From Mycobacterium interjectum (lineage in GTDB: Bacteria > Actinomycetota > Actinomycetes > Mycobacteriales > Mycobacteriaceae), in NCBI GenBank assembly GCA_002102225.1, contig LQPB01000035.1, positions 1-64,000 of the forward strand: a DNA stretch of 64,000 bases, read 5' to 3'. The number at the start of each line of letters is the position of its first letter. The stretch's first letter is position 1. The notes below the pieces were generated by a model, which saw only the letters and a program-made list of their open reading frames with translations, was not told where the DNA came from and did no database searches. Position numbers and translations under genes: made by a program. Positions 6,500-16,152 of the stretch are shown here, one piece after another.

Positions 6500-8836
6500 T
6501 CAGGTCAGTGCGACGACGCCGATGCGGCGATTGGAGAACGTTCCGGTCCCACCGTCTGGGCAACGATATTTCATCTTGAAGACGGTCAGTCCGGGGTTCA
6601 AGTCGGTGAGCGTGACAGTGATCGAGCCCCCGTCGAGCACACCGCTCGACGAACTGCGCATAAAAATGCATGCGCTGTCATCTGCGGCTGCCGTGTTCGC
6701 TCCGGACATCGAAAACCCAACGTAGTTGCGGAAATTGGCACCACTGTTTGCAGCTTGACAAGACAGACGCACGTCCGCCTTCCCGCTTGCCCCGATGTTT
6801 ACCGCTACTTCATCGCTGACCGTTGTGAGGTCGGTGTAGGTGGTGGATCCGGTAACCTCGGCGGTGGCGACCAGGACGCTAGGCGACGAAGGAGTAGTGT
6901 CCCGAAACTTGAAGCTGGAGACCGTGAAGTTGGAGTTGTTGCCAAACAGCCCAGCACCCCGGAAGCCGCCGCCCACAGTGGAAAGGTGGCTTGAATCATT
7001 GAGGTGATCCTGCCCGATCTGCGAGCTATATGGGCCGATGGTGCTTGAGATGATTGTCAGTGGGGCGCCGTTTTTGAGCAGCTGGAAGTAGTACGGATTT
7101 TTGTTGGCAGGGTCGCCATAGACGAAGGCGTACTCCGCGCCTGGGGTGAAAGTGTCCCCGAAGTTGACCGCAGCCGATCCGACCGCCAACTGCCAGCCGC
7201 CCACCGCCGCGATATAGCTGGCGCTGACAGCCACCCCGTTGGTGTTCTGCCGGACCATGAAGCCGGGCCCGTTCAACCCCGAACGGGTCGGGAAGATTGC
7301 CGTTGCGATCCCGTAGTCGGTGAGCTGGTTCGCGGCGTTGTAATAGATGACAGATTGGCCGGCGTTGTTGTAGGTCAATAGGTGGCTGGCGATTGACCAC
7401 CCGGTTCCTGAGATGAGGGTGAAGTCCGACGGCAGTGATCCGTTGCTGTAGGCGGAGAACTCGATGTCGACCGACTCTTCCCCGCCGTTGCCGATGTTGA
7501 CTAGCTGCTGCTGCAGCGCGGCGGCGGCGTCGGAAACCTGCGACTGCGAAGCCGTGGGTGGGGTGACGGTGTTGCCGCCGGTGAACGCTGCGTGGAGCGC
7601 GCTGATGAAGCCCGAGAACCCTGTTTGCACTTGCGTTCCTATCGTTCCGAGGGATACCAACGTGCCGGCGGCAGCGTTTTCGACGGCGGTGCCAATGTCG
7701 GCTGCATCGGACAGCGCCGACGCGGCGTTGGTTCGGATCGTGTCGACGGTGACACCGGCCACCGTGACCACGGGGTTGAGCGCACCGGTGATAGCCGAGC
7801 CGAGCACCCCGCCAGCGTTGAACAGGGCACTGATCGGATTGCCCGCGATCGTGACCGCCGGGTTGAGCCCGCCGGTGAGCGCCGAGGCCAGCACGCCGCT
7901 GCCGTTGAACAGCGAGCTTATGGCGTTCCCCGCAATCGTGACCCCAGTGTTGAGGGCTCCCGTCAGCGCAGAAGCCGCGAAACTGCCAGTGGCAGTCAGG
8001 TTTCCAAGCAGCGTCGAGAGAGCCACGTTCGATGCCCCCACGAGGAACGTCACCGCCGGGTTGAGGGGTCCAGTGAGGGCAGACGCGAGTGCCCCGCCGC
8101 TGCTGAACAGGCTGCTGATCGCGTTACCGGAAATGGTGACCGCGGGGTTGAGGGCGCCCGCGATCTGCGACGCGATCACGCCAGACCCGTTGAACAGGGA
8201 ACTCACCGCGTTGCCGGCGATGGTGACGCCCGTGTTCAGTGCGCCCGTCAGCCCCGAGGCGGCGAATGCGCCTGTGGTGGTGAGGTTTTGAAACAGTGTG
8301 GAGAGCGCGACGTTGGTGCTGCCGACCAGGAACGTGACAGCCGGGTTCAGCGCCCCGGAGATCGCGCCAGCGGGGAACGCCGCCAGATAGGCGACGAAAT
8401 CGACCATCGAATGGCCGGCGCCAAGGACCCCGTTGAGCAGGGTAGTGATGTCGGCGCCAGCCGCGCTGGCTGTGACTGCCGCCGCCGCCAGGTAATTGCC
8501 GAGATCCTCGAATGTGTGCCCAGTCCCCAGGATCACATCGATCAGCGTCGCGAGGTTGGTGTTGGCGGTCTCCTGCCCGGTGAACGCGTCCTGGGCCTGC
8601 TGCTGCAGATTCTCACCCCACGTCTGCAGGAACGCGAACGGATGCCACCCCAGGATCGAGATCCCGCCGAACGCGATCGCGATCTCACCGATGAAATACT
8701 CGGTGAGGGCCTCGAGGGTAGCGATCCACTGCTGCGCGTTCGGCATCCCCGCACCCGGGACATCGAACGGGATCAGGTTGTGCAGCCCCGGGAAGTTCGG
8801 GGTCTGCGTCACCCACGGCGGCGGCGAAACGCTCAT
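6500..8836 (-). CDS. Phage minor tail protein with tandem repeats
   Basis: 778 residues from ATG 8836, which overlaps the terminase stop by one base (TGATG). The N-terminal 110 residues are of a type that begins mycobacteriophage minor tail proteins. Residues of about 185-400 hold seven imperfect repeats starting (T/A)G(A/P)LN; repeats 1-3 and 4-6 form a duplicated block of about 95 residues. The C-terminal 300 residues are beta-rich, with a lectin-like jelly-roll appearance. Such proteins sit at the tail tip or fibre and contact the cell surface. No collagen-like repeats or enzymatic motif are seen. Confidence 0.75.
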   Translation of the reverse strand: MSVSPPPWVTQTPNFPGLHNLIPFDVPGAGMPNAQQWIATLEALTEYFIGEIAIAFGGISILGWHPFAFLQTWGENLQQQAQDAFTGQETANTNLATLIDVILGTGHTFEDLGNYLAAAAVTASAAGADITTLLNGVLGAGHSMVDFVAYLAAFPAGAISGALNPAVTFLVGSTNVALSTLFQNLTTTGAFAASGLTGALNTGVTIAGNAVSSLFNGSGVIASQIAGALNPAVTISGNAISSLFSSGGALASALTGPLNPAVTFLVGASNVALSTLLGNLTATGSFAASALTGALNTGVTIAGNAISSLFNGSGVLASALTGGLNPAVTIAGNPISALFNAGGVLGSAITGALNPVVTVAGVTVDTIRTNAASALSDAADIGTAVENAAAGTLVSLGTIGTQVQTGFSGFISALHAAFTGGNTVTPPTASQSQVSDAAAALQQQLVNIGNGGEESVDIEFSAYSNGSLPSDFTLISGTGWSIASHLLTYNNAGQSVIYYNAANQLTDYGIATAIFPTRSGLNGPGFMVRQNTNGVAVSASYIAAVGGWQLAVGSAAVNFGDTFTPGAEYAFVYGDPANKNPYYFQLLKNGAPLTIISSTIGPYSSQIGQDHLNDSSHLSTVGGGFRGAGLFGNNSNFTVSSFKFRDTTPSSPSVLVATAEVTGSTTYTDLTTVSDEVAVNIGASGKADVRLSCQAANSGANFRNYVGFSMSGANTAAADDSACIFMRSSSSGVLDGGSITVTLTDLNPGLTVFKMKYRCPDGGTGTFSNRRIGVVALT

Positions 8837-9339
8837 CAGTCTCCTTCGATCTCGATGCCAGGTACTGCCGCGAAGGGGTTTGACTCGTCTGGGTCTCGGC
8901 CATCGTCGCGCTTCGACACGTTGCGTTCGGAGCTTGGGGTGAGACCGAATTCGGCGGCGAACGCGCGCAGCTGCGCGGCCGCGGTGTTGGCGATCTGCAC
9001 CGCGGGGTGCTGATGCTTGCGGCCGCTGTCGGGGTTCGTCAGTACCATGCCTTCGGCGCGGTACAGCTGGACAGCCTGCTTGTACCGTGCCCAGCACTCG
9101 CAATAGGCGGCCAGCGTCGCGCGGTCCTCAGGCTTGATCAAGTCGAGCCGCTCGAGCCCAGGGACGATGCGCTTCCATTCGGCCTTGGCTTCCGGGGACA
9201 ACCAGGTCGGCGGCCGGGGCGCTTGCCGCTTGAACGGTGGCGGCAGCGGGACAGGTCGGCCGCCGCTATCCTGGCCTTCGCCACGGCCATGGAGGAGCAG
9301 CAGTGCGGGCGGCTGCGGTTTGGGCCCTGGTTTCGCCAT
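8836..9339 (-). CDS. Phage terminase small subunit, P27 family
   Basis: 167 residues. The pattern (basic Gly/Pro-rich N-terminus, then a P-x-WLSPEAKAEWKRIVP segment, LDLIKPEDRATLAAYC, and a helix with Arg-Tyr-Lys) is that of P27-type small terminases, which recognise phage DNA for packaging. A large terminase would normally follow, but the next gene is a minor tail protein and none is visible in the window. phiRv1 and phiRv2 also carry a small terminase without an adjacent large one, a satellite-like trait. Confidence 0.85.
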   Translation of the reverse strand: MAKPGPKPQPPALLLLHGRGEGQDSGGRPVPLPPPFKRQAPRPPTWLSPEAKAEWKRIVPGLERLDLIKPEDRATLAAYCECWARYKQAVQLYRAEGMVLTNPDSGRKHQHPAVQIANTAAAQLRAFAAEFGLTPSSERNVSKRDDGRDPDESNPFAAVPGIEIEGD

Positions 9340-9341
9340 CG

Positions 9342-9665
9342 CTACGGTCTCCCGGTCTCAGGTGCGGTCATCAGGTCCGAAAGGGTGTGCGCGCTGAGCG
9401 TTTCCGTGAGATATAGGCCGGCTACCTTCAGTGCGCCGTCCTTGCCTGCGGCGTCGATCCATGTTCCCGCGAGAACCCCGCCGAGGTACCTGGCGAATCC
9501 TGTTGCGCAGTCAGGGCAATCGCGGATTTGGTGCTCGACTTGTTGTTCGGTGGTTTCGTCGTCGTTGAGTCGGGCGATGATCCACCGCCAGGCGCGTTCG
9601 GCGTCGCAGCGGAGCGTGCCGACGAAGTCGCCGTTTGATGCTGCGGCGCAACGGATATCGCTCAT
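9342..9665 (-). CDS. Hypothetical phage protein
   Basis: 107 residues between the tape measure and small terminase genes, abutting the former and two bases from the latter. It has three cysteines (one before the helix; a CPDC pair near residue 50) and no recognised family. Position would allow a head-tail or regulatory role, but nothing in the sequence proves it. Confidence 0.6.
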   Translation of the reverse strand: MSDIRCAAASNGDFVGTLRCDAERAWRWIIARLNDDETTEQQVEHQIRDCPDCATGFARYLGGVLAGTWIDAAGKDGALKVAGLYLTETLSAHTLSDLMTAPETGRP

Positions 9666-12600
9666 CTACCCGCCCAGGTTTCCGCCGGTCGGGCCGGGCT
9701 GATACATGTTGGATCGCAGCTGGACGGCCAAGTCTTTGCCCGCGCGGTCCTCGGGGGCCTGGTGGTTGTGGTATTCGACGTGAATGTCGGGGCCGCTCTG
9801 GCCGTTTTGGTCGCCTTGGCCTTGGCCCTGGCCGCCGCCGGGGTTGGCGGTCTTCATGTCCATGGCGCCCTGGCCTTGGCCCTGCGGGCCCTGGGGCTGT
9901 TTGGCCATCATCCCCGCCACGTTCGGGACCGCCGGGCGGGCACCAGATGCGCCGATCGCGAGCCGGCCGAGCCACGACTTGCTCGGGTCGGCCAACGGCG
10001 AGTCGTTGAGGTTGAACGTTTCGAGCAGCCCGGAGACGCCGATGTCGGCGGCTTGGGCGGCGAAGCCGATGCCGCGGTTGATTTCATCGATGCCGATCTG
10101 GGCCGCTTGGGATGCAAGCGCGCCGGCTGCGCCGCCGCCGGGGAACATGCCGCCCGCCGCGGAGGCGGCGTCGCCGGGCAGCGATTCGGCCAGCGCGATT
10201 AGGCCGCTACCGCCGATCCCAATCCCGGGGCCGTGGGAGCCTGCAAGCTGCTGGCCGCCCAGCACCGAGTTCGACGGCCCCCCGAACGCCGGCAGACCGC
10301 CGCCGCCGCCGAACGGGCCGGCAGCGGGCGGCCCGCCGCGCCCGAACGGCGCCAGGCCGCCGCCGGTGCCGCCACCAGAGGTGAAACCGCCGGGGCCTCC
10401 GGTGCCGGGGGTTCCGACTGTGCCGGGCCCGATGCCGTGAATGTCCGCGCCGCCGGCGCCGTAGCCCATCGGCAGGGCGGCGCCGTCACCGCCGATCGGG
10501 CTTCCGCTGTAGCGGCCAGCCATCGCCGCGGCCGCGTCGGGGCCGAGGCCTTGCGCGTTCAATCCCGTATCGGTGCCGTAGCCGCCGTAACCTCCGGTCA
10601 TGCTGGCCCCCGGCGTGTAACCCCCGCCGCCGCCGCCGAATCCGCCGGCGGTGGCGGCCATCCCGAACAGCCCGGCGCCGCCGTTGTTGCCGAACGCCGA
10701 CGTGACCGCCGACAGCGCACCCAACGCCGGGGCGAACGCCAGGTTCCCGAGGAACGTGACGAGATTCTTCGCCAGCCCGGGCAGCCCACCTTTCACGCCG
10801 AAGTCGGCGTCCAGCGGCGCGCCGAGCTGCCCCACACCGCCGCCCGCGCCGCCGCCGGGGTGGAATGTGCCCTGCTGGGCTTGCGCGCGTTGCTGATCGG
10901 CCATCGCCAACGCACGCTCAGCGTCAATGACAGCGTTATGGGCCCTGTCGCGCTCCGACTGCTTGGCTTTCGGGTCCTTGTCGACCTCGGCCTCGCGTTC
11001 CTTGGCGACCGCGAGCCGCTCCTGCGCTTTCGCGTAGCGGTCGTCGGCGGCCTGCACTTTGGCCGGGTCGGGTGCCGAATAGTAGCCGCCGGCACCACCG
11101 CCGCCGCCGGCACCGCCGCCGCCGCCGAACGATCCCCCGCCGCCAGCACCGCCGCCGCCGCCCGAGCCGAATCCGGCCATCGTCGCGCCAGCGCCGCCGA
11201 AACCGCCGCCGCCGCGGCCGTCCGGGTAGAGGGCCTGCATCGGCAGGTAGGCGTGCCGGTCGAACTGGCCGTCCTCGGCGCCGGCCGCGCCGCCGCCGAG
11301 CAGGATGCCGCCATGGGAACCACCCGATTCGAAATGCGTCCCATCCGGCAGCGTGGCCGCCATGTGACCGCCACCCGGACCGCCCTGATGCCAGCCGATC
11401 CGGAACGTGCCTGCCGGGCCCTGGCCGAGAATGAAGCCCTTCGACGTCAGCCACTGCGCTGCCGAACTGGTGTCCATGCGGCCGCCGCCGCCGACCGCCG
11501 CATCGACTAGGCGGCTGACGGCGCCTGAGCAGTCGGTGATACCCCACACATAGGGGCCACCTGCCATCGCCGCCGCGACCTGATACAGCCGCCCATAACC
11601 ACCGCCGCCGTCGGCGTTACGCAGCCCACCCTTATCGAACACGCCGAGCAGCCGGCCGGTGCGCGCCCAGATATCAATCGAGCGTTGGCCGCCGCCGAGC
11701 GGGATATAGGCTTCGCCGCGCGTGGAATCCTCGGCCCACTGCACCAATCCGCCCTTGCCCGACGGTCCTTGGATGGTGGCGTGGGTCGGCATGGCCCCGA
11801 AGATTCCGCCGGCCGCGTGCGGATGTGGGGCTAGAAGGCTCGGCACCGGTGCCGGCGGCTGTCCGGGCGCAGGGGCCACGGAGGGGGCGATAAGTGTGTT
11901 CTTCCATTGGTCGACGAATGCCTGCATCGTGTTCTGCGCGGGAGCAAGGTTCGGTTGCACCGGCGGTGAAATCGGGGTTCCGTCCTGCTGTGAGCGGAAC
12001 GCATCCAGAATCTGTTTGGCCTCATCGGTTTTCGGGACGATCTTGAATGAACCGTCGGGCAGCTTCTGGACGTCGAACCCTAGCTTGGTGAGCCGATCGG
12101 ACACCTCGGGGGTGTTGTCTTTGATCGTGATCGTCGTACCGTCCGGCAGCGTCGTGATGGCCTGGCCAACAGCATCGGTGAGCTTGAACGCCCGCGCCGC
12201 ACTTTGGGTGTATTTGTCGACGTTCGCCGCGAAATCCGGTAAGTGACTGCGGGCCTTGTCGATCCCGTCAGCGAAGCTGTTCAGCGTGTCACCCATGTGG
12301 AACGAGATATCGGCGAACGTGTGACCCGCTTTCGCCGCGTCCTGCATGTCTTTACCGAGGCCGCCCAGGCCGGGGATGTGCTTGAGGATGCCGCCGGCGA
12401 ACCCGGCCCAGTCCGACAGCAAATGCACCGCTGTTCCCACCACGCGTCCGGTGACCTGTTCGAACATCGCCAGCAGCCGGATACCGCCGGCGACGAACCC
12501 GCCGATCCCATCCAACGCGCGTAACGCCCCGGACACGAAACCACCGAAATACTCGACGATTTCAGCTTTATGCGTCCCGATCCACTGACCGATCTTGGAG

Positions 12601-14258
12601 ATTTCGTTGACGATTTCATCGCCGAACTTCTGCACACCGGGTGTTTTGAACAGGTCAAACAGAGAGAGCTTGATGGTGTCAATCCCGTTGTGGATTTTCT
12701 CGACGATGCCCGGCCAGCCGGCCATCATCGCGGTACCCATCTCCTGTGCTTGGCCGCCGTGCTTAAATTCGGCAGTGATCTTGTCCATCATTTCCGGGCC
12801 GGCATCCCGAGCGATCATCGCTCCGCGGATAGCGTCGGTGCCGAACAGCTCTGCCACATCAGCTTGGAATTGATCCGGCCGCATCCGTTTCGCCGCATCA
12901 TGCAGCTGTTGAAACATGGCTCGCAGGCCAACAAAGTTGCCGCCCTGATCGGTGAGCCGCAACCCAAGATCGGTGAGCGCCTCACTCGCGGGCCCGCTCG
13001 GATGCGCAATGTGGGTGAGAAGCGTCTTTAACGATGTGCCCGCATCGCTTCCGACGACGCCGGCTTTCGCGAAAGTGCCAAGCGTGGCCAAGGTTTCCTC
13101 AACGGAGATACCGAACCCATGCGCGACTGTGCCCGCCTGCTGCAAAGCCAGCATGAAATCGGGGATTTCCCCCGGCGCGACCTGCTGCACCGCGGTCAAA
13201 AGGTCGGCGATGTGCCCAGCTTGACCGGGATCGAGGTTGAATGCCTGCAGCACGGACGCCTGCGATGAAGCAGCCTCCGCCGGTGAAATCCCGGCCGCCG
13301 TCGACAGCAGCAGCGTCCCGCGCACCGACTTCTGCACGTCTTCAAGCCCGAGACCACCTTTAGACAACTCCAACATCGCATCCAACGCGTCCTTGGCCGA
13401 CACCCCCGGCAGAGTGAGGTCGTCACCCAGAGATGTTGCCAACGAACGGAATTGGGCCATGTCTGTGGCGCTAGCGCGGGTGACGCCTTGCAGTTTGTTG
13501 AAGGTGCGTTCGAAATCCAGGCCCGATTCGAACACCGACTTCATCGCGGCGACGGCAGTGCGAGCAACGCTGGTGACCGCACCAACCAGGTTCCCGGCAA
13601 CGATCGACGCGATCGCCCCGGCGATGAACGCCTTCCCGGCGCCGCCGCCGAGCATGCTGAACTGGCCGACGACGCCGCCCATGTTGCTGGTGAGGCCCTG
13701 CGCGAGGCCGCCGGCGCCCTTGCTCAGGGTGTGCGCGAAGCCGGGCTGGGATGCGGCGCGGCGCTTGGCTTCCTCGAGTTCGCGGTAGGCGCTGACCGCG
13801 TCGCGGGTCAACCGGGCCTGGTCGCGCTCGTTCTTCGCGATGGTCTCGGAGCTGCGAACCAGTTTCGTGTTGGTCTGCGCGAGCTGATCCTTGACCCGTT
13901 CGAGCTCCCGCTGCGCCGTGATCGCGGCGCGGCTGTTCTCGCCTTCCTTTTCGATGGTGTCGGCGAGGCGCTTCTCGGCGGCTGTCAGCTCGGTGGTTTG
14001 GCTTTTGGCCTTGTCCCGCAGGCGTTGCCGATCAGCTTCGATGGTGTTCGCTTTGCCGGCGGCGTCGGCGACCTTGTCGTAGGCCTTCTGGTAGTCGCTG
14101 ATCGCCGCCTGCACGTCTTTGGCGCCCGCGGCGAAGCTTTTGCTGAACGCTTTGGATGCGTCGCGGCCTGCCGTGGCGAAGGTGGTCTCGGCGAAACTAG
14201 CCGCCTTTTTGAAGGATCCAGCGTCGGGCTTAGCCGCTACATCCATTAAGACGGCCAT
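9666..14258 (-). CDS. Tail tape measure protein with embedded NlpC/P60 domain
   Basis: 1530 residues. Order: a coiled-coil N-terminus (1-190), membrane-like hydrophobic stretches (about 200-245), and a TP901-type tape measure core (about 255-540). A linker region follows, then an NlpC/P60-like peptidase (about 885-1000; catalytic-type Cys910 in TDCSGAV and His965 in GGGHMA), and a Gly-rich C-terminus with a short coiled coil. Tape measures set tail length; the peptidase probably opens peptidoglycan during DNA entry. The usual overlapping tail chaperone pair and tail tube gene are absent upstream: the gene starts 108 bases after the capsid gene. Confidence 0.85.
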   Translation of the reverse strand: MAVLMDVAAKPDAGSFKKAASFAETTFATAGRDASKAFSKSFAAGAKDVQAAISDYQKAYDKVADAAGKANTIEADRQRLRDKAKSQTTELTAAEKRLADTIEKEGENSRAAITAQRELERVKDQLAQTNTKLVRSSETIAKNERDQARLTRDAVSAYRELEEAKRRAASQPGFAHTLSKGAGGLAQGLTSNMGGVVGQFSMLGGGAGKAFIAGAIASIVAGNLVGAVTSVARTAVAAMKSVFESGLDFERTFNKLQGVTRASATDMAQFRSLATSLGDDLTLPGVSAKDALDAMLELSKGGLGLEDVQKSVRGTLLLSTAAGISPAEAASSQASVLQAFNLDPGQAGHIADLLTAVQQVAPGEIPDFMLALQQAGTVAHGFGISVEETLATLGTFAKAGVVGSDAGTSLKTLLTHIAHPSGPASEALTDLGLRLTDQGGNFVGLRAMFQQLHDAAKRMRPDQFQADVAELFGTDAIRGAMIARDAGPEMMDKITAEFKHGGQAQEMGTAMMAGWPGIVEKIHNGIDTIKLSLFDLFKTPGVQKFGDEIVNEISKIGQWIGTHKAEIVEYFGGFVSGALRALDGIGGFVAGGIRLLAMFEQVTGRVVGTAVHLLSDWAGFAGGILKHIPGLGGLGKDMQDAAKAGHTFADISFHMGDTLNSFADGIDKARSHLPDFAANVDKYTQSAARAFKLTDAVGQAITTLPDGTTITIKDNTPEVSDRLTKLGFDVQKLPDGSFKIVPKTDEAKQILDAFRSQQDGTPISPPVQPNLAPAQNTMQAFVDQWKNTLIAPSVAPAPGQPPAPVPSLLAPHPHAAGGIFGAMPTHATIQGPSGKGGLVQWAEDSTRGEAYIPLGGGQRSIDIWARTGRLLGVFDKGGLRNADGGGGYGRLYQVAAAMAGGPYVWGITDCSGAVSRLVDAAVGGGGRMDTSSAAQWLTSKGFILGQGPAGTFRIGWHQGGPGGGHMAATLPDGTHFESGGSHGGILLGGGAAGAEDGQFDRHAYLPMQALYPDGRGGGGFGGAGATMAGFGSGGGGGAGGGGSFGGGGGAGGGGGAGGYYSAPDPAKVQAADDRYAKAQERLAVAKEREAEVDKDPKAKQSERDRAHNAVIDAERALAMADQQRAQAQQGTFHPGGGAGGGVGQLGAPLDADFGVKGGLPGLAKNLVTFLGNLAFAPALGALSAVTSAFGNNGGAGLFGMAATAGGFGGGGGGYTPGASMTGGYGGYGTDTGLNAQGLGPDAAAAMAGRYSGSPIGGDGAALPMGYGAGGADIHGIGPGTVGTPGTGGPGGFTSGGGTGGGLAPFGRGGPPAAGPFGGGGGLPAFGGPSNSVLGGQQLAGSHGPGIGIGGSGLIALAESLPGDAASAAGGMFPGGGAAGALASQAAQIGIDEINRGIGFAAQAADIGVSGLLETFNLNDSPLADPSKSWLGRLAIGASGARPAVPNVAGMMAKQPQGPQGQGQGAMDMKTANPGGGQGQGQGDQNGQSGPDIHVEYHNHQAPEDRAGKDLAVQLRSNMYQPGPTGGNLGG

Positions 14259-14291
14259 TGCGGTCCACCACCTTTCGCTGGGGGTGTTCCA

Positions 14292-14341
14292 CGCGGGCGA
14301 GGCTGCTCAGCAGGGCGAAAGGAGACCCGACCTCGCCCGCG
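14292..14341 (-). terminator. GC-rich stem-loop between capsid and tape measure genes
   Basis: CGCGGGCGAGG (14292-14302) pairs perfectly with CCTCGCCCGCG (14331-14341); the loop contains a smaller palindrome CTGCTCAGCAG. There is no T-run, as in many mycobacterial terminators. It could stop or attenuate transcription between capsid and tail genes. Confidence 0.5.
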
Positions 14342-14366
14342 CGGAAGTCGTTGCAGCACAACGAAT

Positions 14367-15842
14367 CTAGACTACGAGTAGCCTAAATGCGTTGTCATTC
14401 ACTGAATCTGAGCCCGTGCGGTAATAGGCGAACCAGCCGCGCTGGCCGGTCGGCCGGCGATTAGCACCGACGAGGTGCGGAATGAACTCGATCGCCATCC
14501 CAAGGCGGTCGGTGATCACGAAGTTCTGGAAATCACCGAATGCGAGGACGTAGTTGTCCTGCCCCACGTCGATCGCGCCGTCCATGGCTTCCGCCTCAAG
14601 TACGTCGCGCTCCAACAACACGCGGGGCCGGTCTTCGCTCAACCGGGCCCACAGGCCAGCACCGCCGGCGGTGTCGAACTGCCTCGTCTTGTTGTAGATC
14701 AGGTTGTTCGCCAGCCACGAGGCGTTGCCACGGTAGCGGGCCGGCAGCGCCCCCTGCAGGGCGTAGATGTCGGCCAGCGCGAACGTATCCGAGGTGATCG
14801 AGTTGACGAGCACGCTCGGGCTGGACGCCGCCAGCGCGGTGATGATGCCCGTCGGCTCACCGGTGCCCGACCCCGTGATGAACTTCGACCCTTCCAGGTC
14901 CATCTTGCCGCCGGCGAGCAGCTTCGCGACCTCCTGGGCGACGTTCTGCTCGTCAGACATGGCCTCGATCGAGATGGGGATGAACCCGCGGGCCATGTAG
15001 TTCGGGATCGACGGCTGCGCGAAGTTGGGCGAGTCGTCGGAGACCTCGCTGCCTTCCGCGTCGAACGACCAGGACACGTTCTGCGAGGAGACTCCGTGCC
15101 ACACGTCACCGGTCGCGACCACCGCACGGGCGGCCTGCCGGATGTCGCTGCGCACGCCCGAACTGGTCACGATGACCGTCGGGTCGAGCTGGAAGGGCAC
15201 CAGGAAACCGCCCTGGTTGTCCGTCAGCGACATCGCCCGGTACTCGTCGACCGCCGCAAGCGCACGCTGTTCCTCAACGCTCAACGTGTTCTGCTTATTG
15301 GTGGCCATCTTCGACCAAGCCCGCAGGTAAGCCGGGCTCGACGTCGCGAGTGCGTGCCGGGCCAGCTTCGAGTTCTTCGAGTCGAACTCCTCGATGATGT
15401 CGGTCGCCGCCGAGCGAACCTTATCGTTGCAGCCCGGCATCACCTCAATCGCGGCCAACGCGCGGGCCCGGTACTCGTCGGCAACCGCGCCCGGTTCGCG
15501 GCCCCACGTGCGCATCTCCGACAGATCCCACGGGTCGCGGAAACGGCGGTTCCGATAGTCTCCGACGCTGCCCGGATCGCGTAAAGGGTCGCGGTCGTAA
15601 TCGTCGCTGGCGCTGCCGCGCTCGTATTGGTAGCGGCCGCCGCGCGCCATGGCGTCACGGCGCTCCAACAGCTGCCGATGCCGATCGAGAGAGTAAAACT
15701 CCTCAGTCAGATCCTGGAAACGCGCATCGTCGTCCGGGCTCAACTGACCACGAGTCGCGCCCGCGATGGTCTCGAGCTCGTCGTGCACCTGGCGCATGCG
15801 CGCGGTTGCTTCGGAATAAGAGAGAGCCGAAATTTCAGTCAT
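14367..15842 (-). CDS. Major capsid protein, HK97 fold family
   Basis: 491 residues. The N-terminal 100 residues are charged and helical, matching the delta/scaffold domain of HK97-type proheads. The remainder carries the fold's typical motifs (VIVTSSGVRSDIRQAAR; GTGEPTGIITAL; a C-terminal GWFAYYRTGSD strand). It is longer than many capsid proteins because of the retained delta domain, which would normally be removed by a head protease; no protease is visible here. phiRv1/phiRv2 encode a related capsid protein with a separate protease. It heads the structural block. Confidence 0.85.
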   Translation of the reverse strand: MTEISALSYSEATARMRQVHDELETIAGATRGQLSPDDDARFQDLTEEFYSLDRHRQLLERRDAMARGGRYQYERGSASDDYDRDPLRDPGSVGDYRNRRFRDPWDLSEMRTWGREPGAVADEYRARALAAIEVMPGCNDKVRSAATDIIEEFDSKNSKLARHALATSSPAYLRAWSKMATNKQNTLSVEEQRALAAVDEYRAMSLTDNQGGFLVPFQLDPTVIVTSSGVRSDIRQAARAVVATGDVWHGVSSQNVSWSFDAEGSEVSDDSPNFAQPSIPNYMARGFIPISIEAMSDEQNVAQEVAKLLAGGKMDLEGSKFITGSGTGEPTGIITALAASSPSVLVNSITSDTFALADIYALQGALPARYRGNASWLANNLIYNKTRQFDTAGGAGLWARLSEDRPRVLLERDVLEAEAMDGAIDVGQDNYVLAFGDFQNFVITDRLGMAIEFIPHLVGANRRPTGQRGWFAYYRTGSDSVNDNAFRLLVV

Positions 15843-15858
15843 GAGTGCGAAAACCTTT

Positions 15859-16152
15859 TCAAAGAGTCGTCAGTCCCGGCACGGCTGCGCCCCCATACGG
15901 GGGATGTGAAACCCGTTGGGATGACATGCGGAACGAGCAGGAAAAGGAATCGCCGAGTGCGCGGCGGCCGAACGATATGGTGCCTTGCTGCGCGGCGCTT
16001 GGAATTTCGACTGTGATCAGCTGCCAGCGGTTCGCGGGCCGCAGGTGCATCTCTGCAGTCTGGGAGCGGGTGCTCACCGGCTGGTGTTCGCCCAGTGGAT
16101 CGCGGCGCGCTCCGTTGATGGCAGTGTAAACCACACGGGTGTCATTCGCCAT
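15859..16152 (-). CDS. 97-residue hypothetical protein
   Basis: ATG at 16152 overlaps the end of the preceding gene by 11 bases; it stops 16 bases before the capsid start. Basic and glutamine-rich, with no motif. Its place directly before the capsid gene would suit a small head accessory protein, but the sequence does not show it. Confidence 0.45.
   Translation of the reverse strand: MANDTRVVYTAINGARRDPLGEHQPVSTRSQTAEMHLRPANRWQLITVEIPSAAQQGTISFGRRALGDSFSCSFRMSSQRVSHPPYGGAAVPGLTTL

Noticed and set aside
7592..9013. Long plus-strand open frame of 473 codons
   Set aside because: It is the opposite-strand shadow of the repeat-rich minor tail and terminase genes, with Arg-rich composition and no domain.
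9751..11220. Gly/Pro-encoding G/C repeats as a CRISPR or satellite DNA array
   Set aside because: They are the coding repeats of the Gly-rich tail of the tape measure protein, without regular spacer length.
10233..11510. Plus-strand frame inside the tape measure gene
   Set aside because: Ala/Arg/Gly shadow of the Gly-rich coding strand, with no independent start signal or domain.
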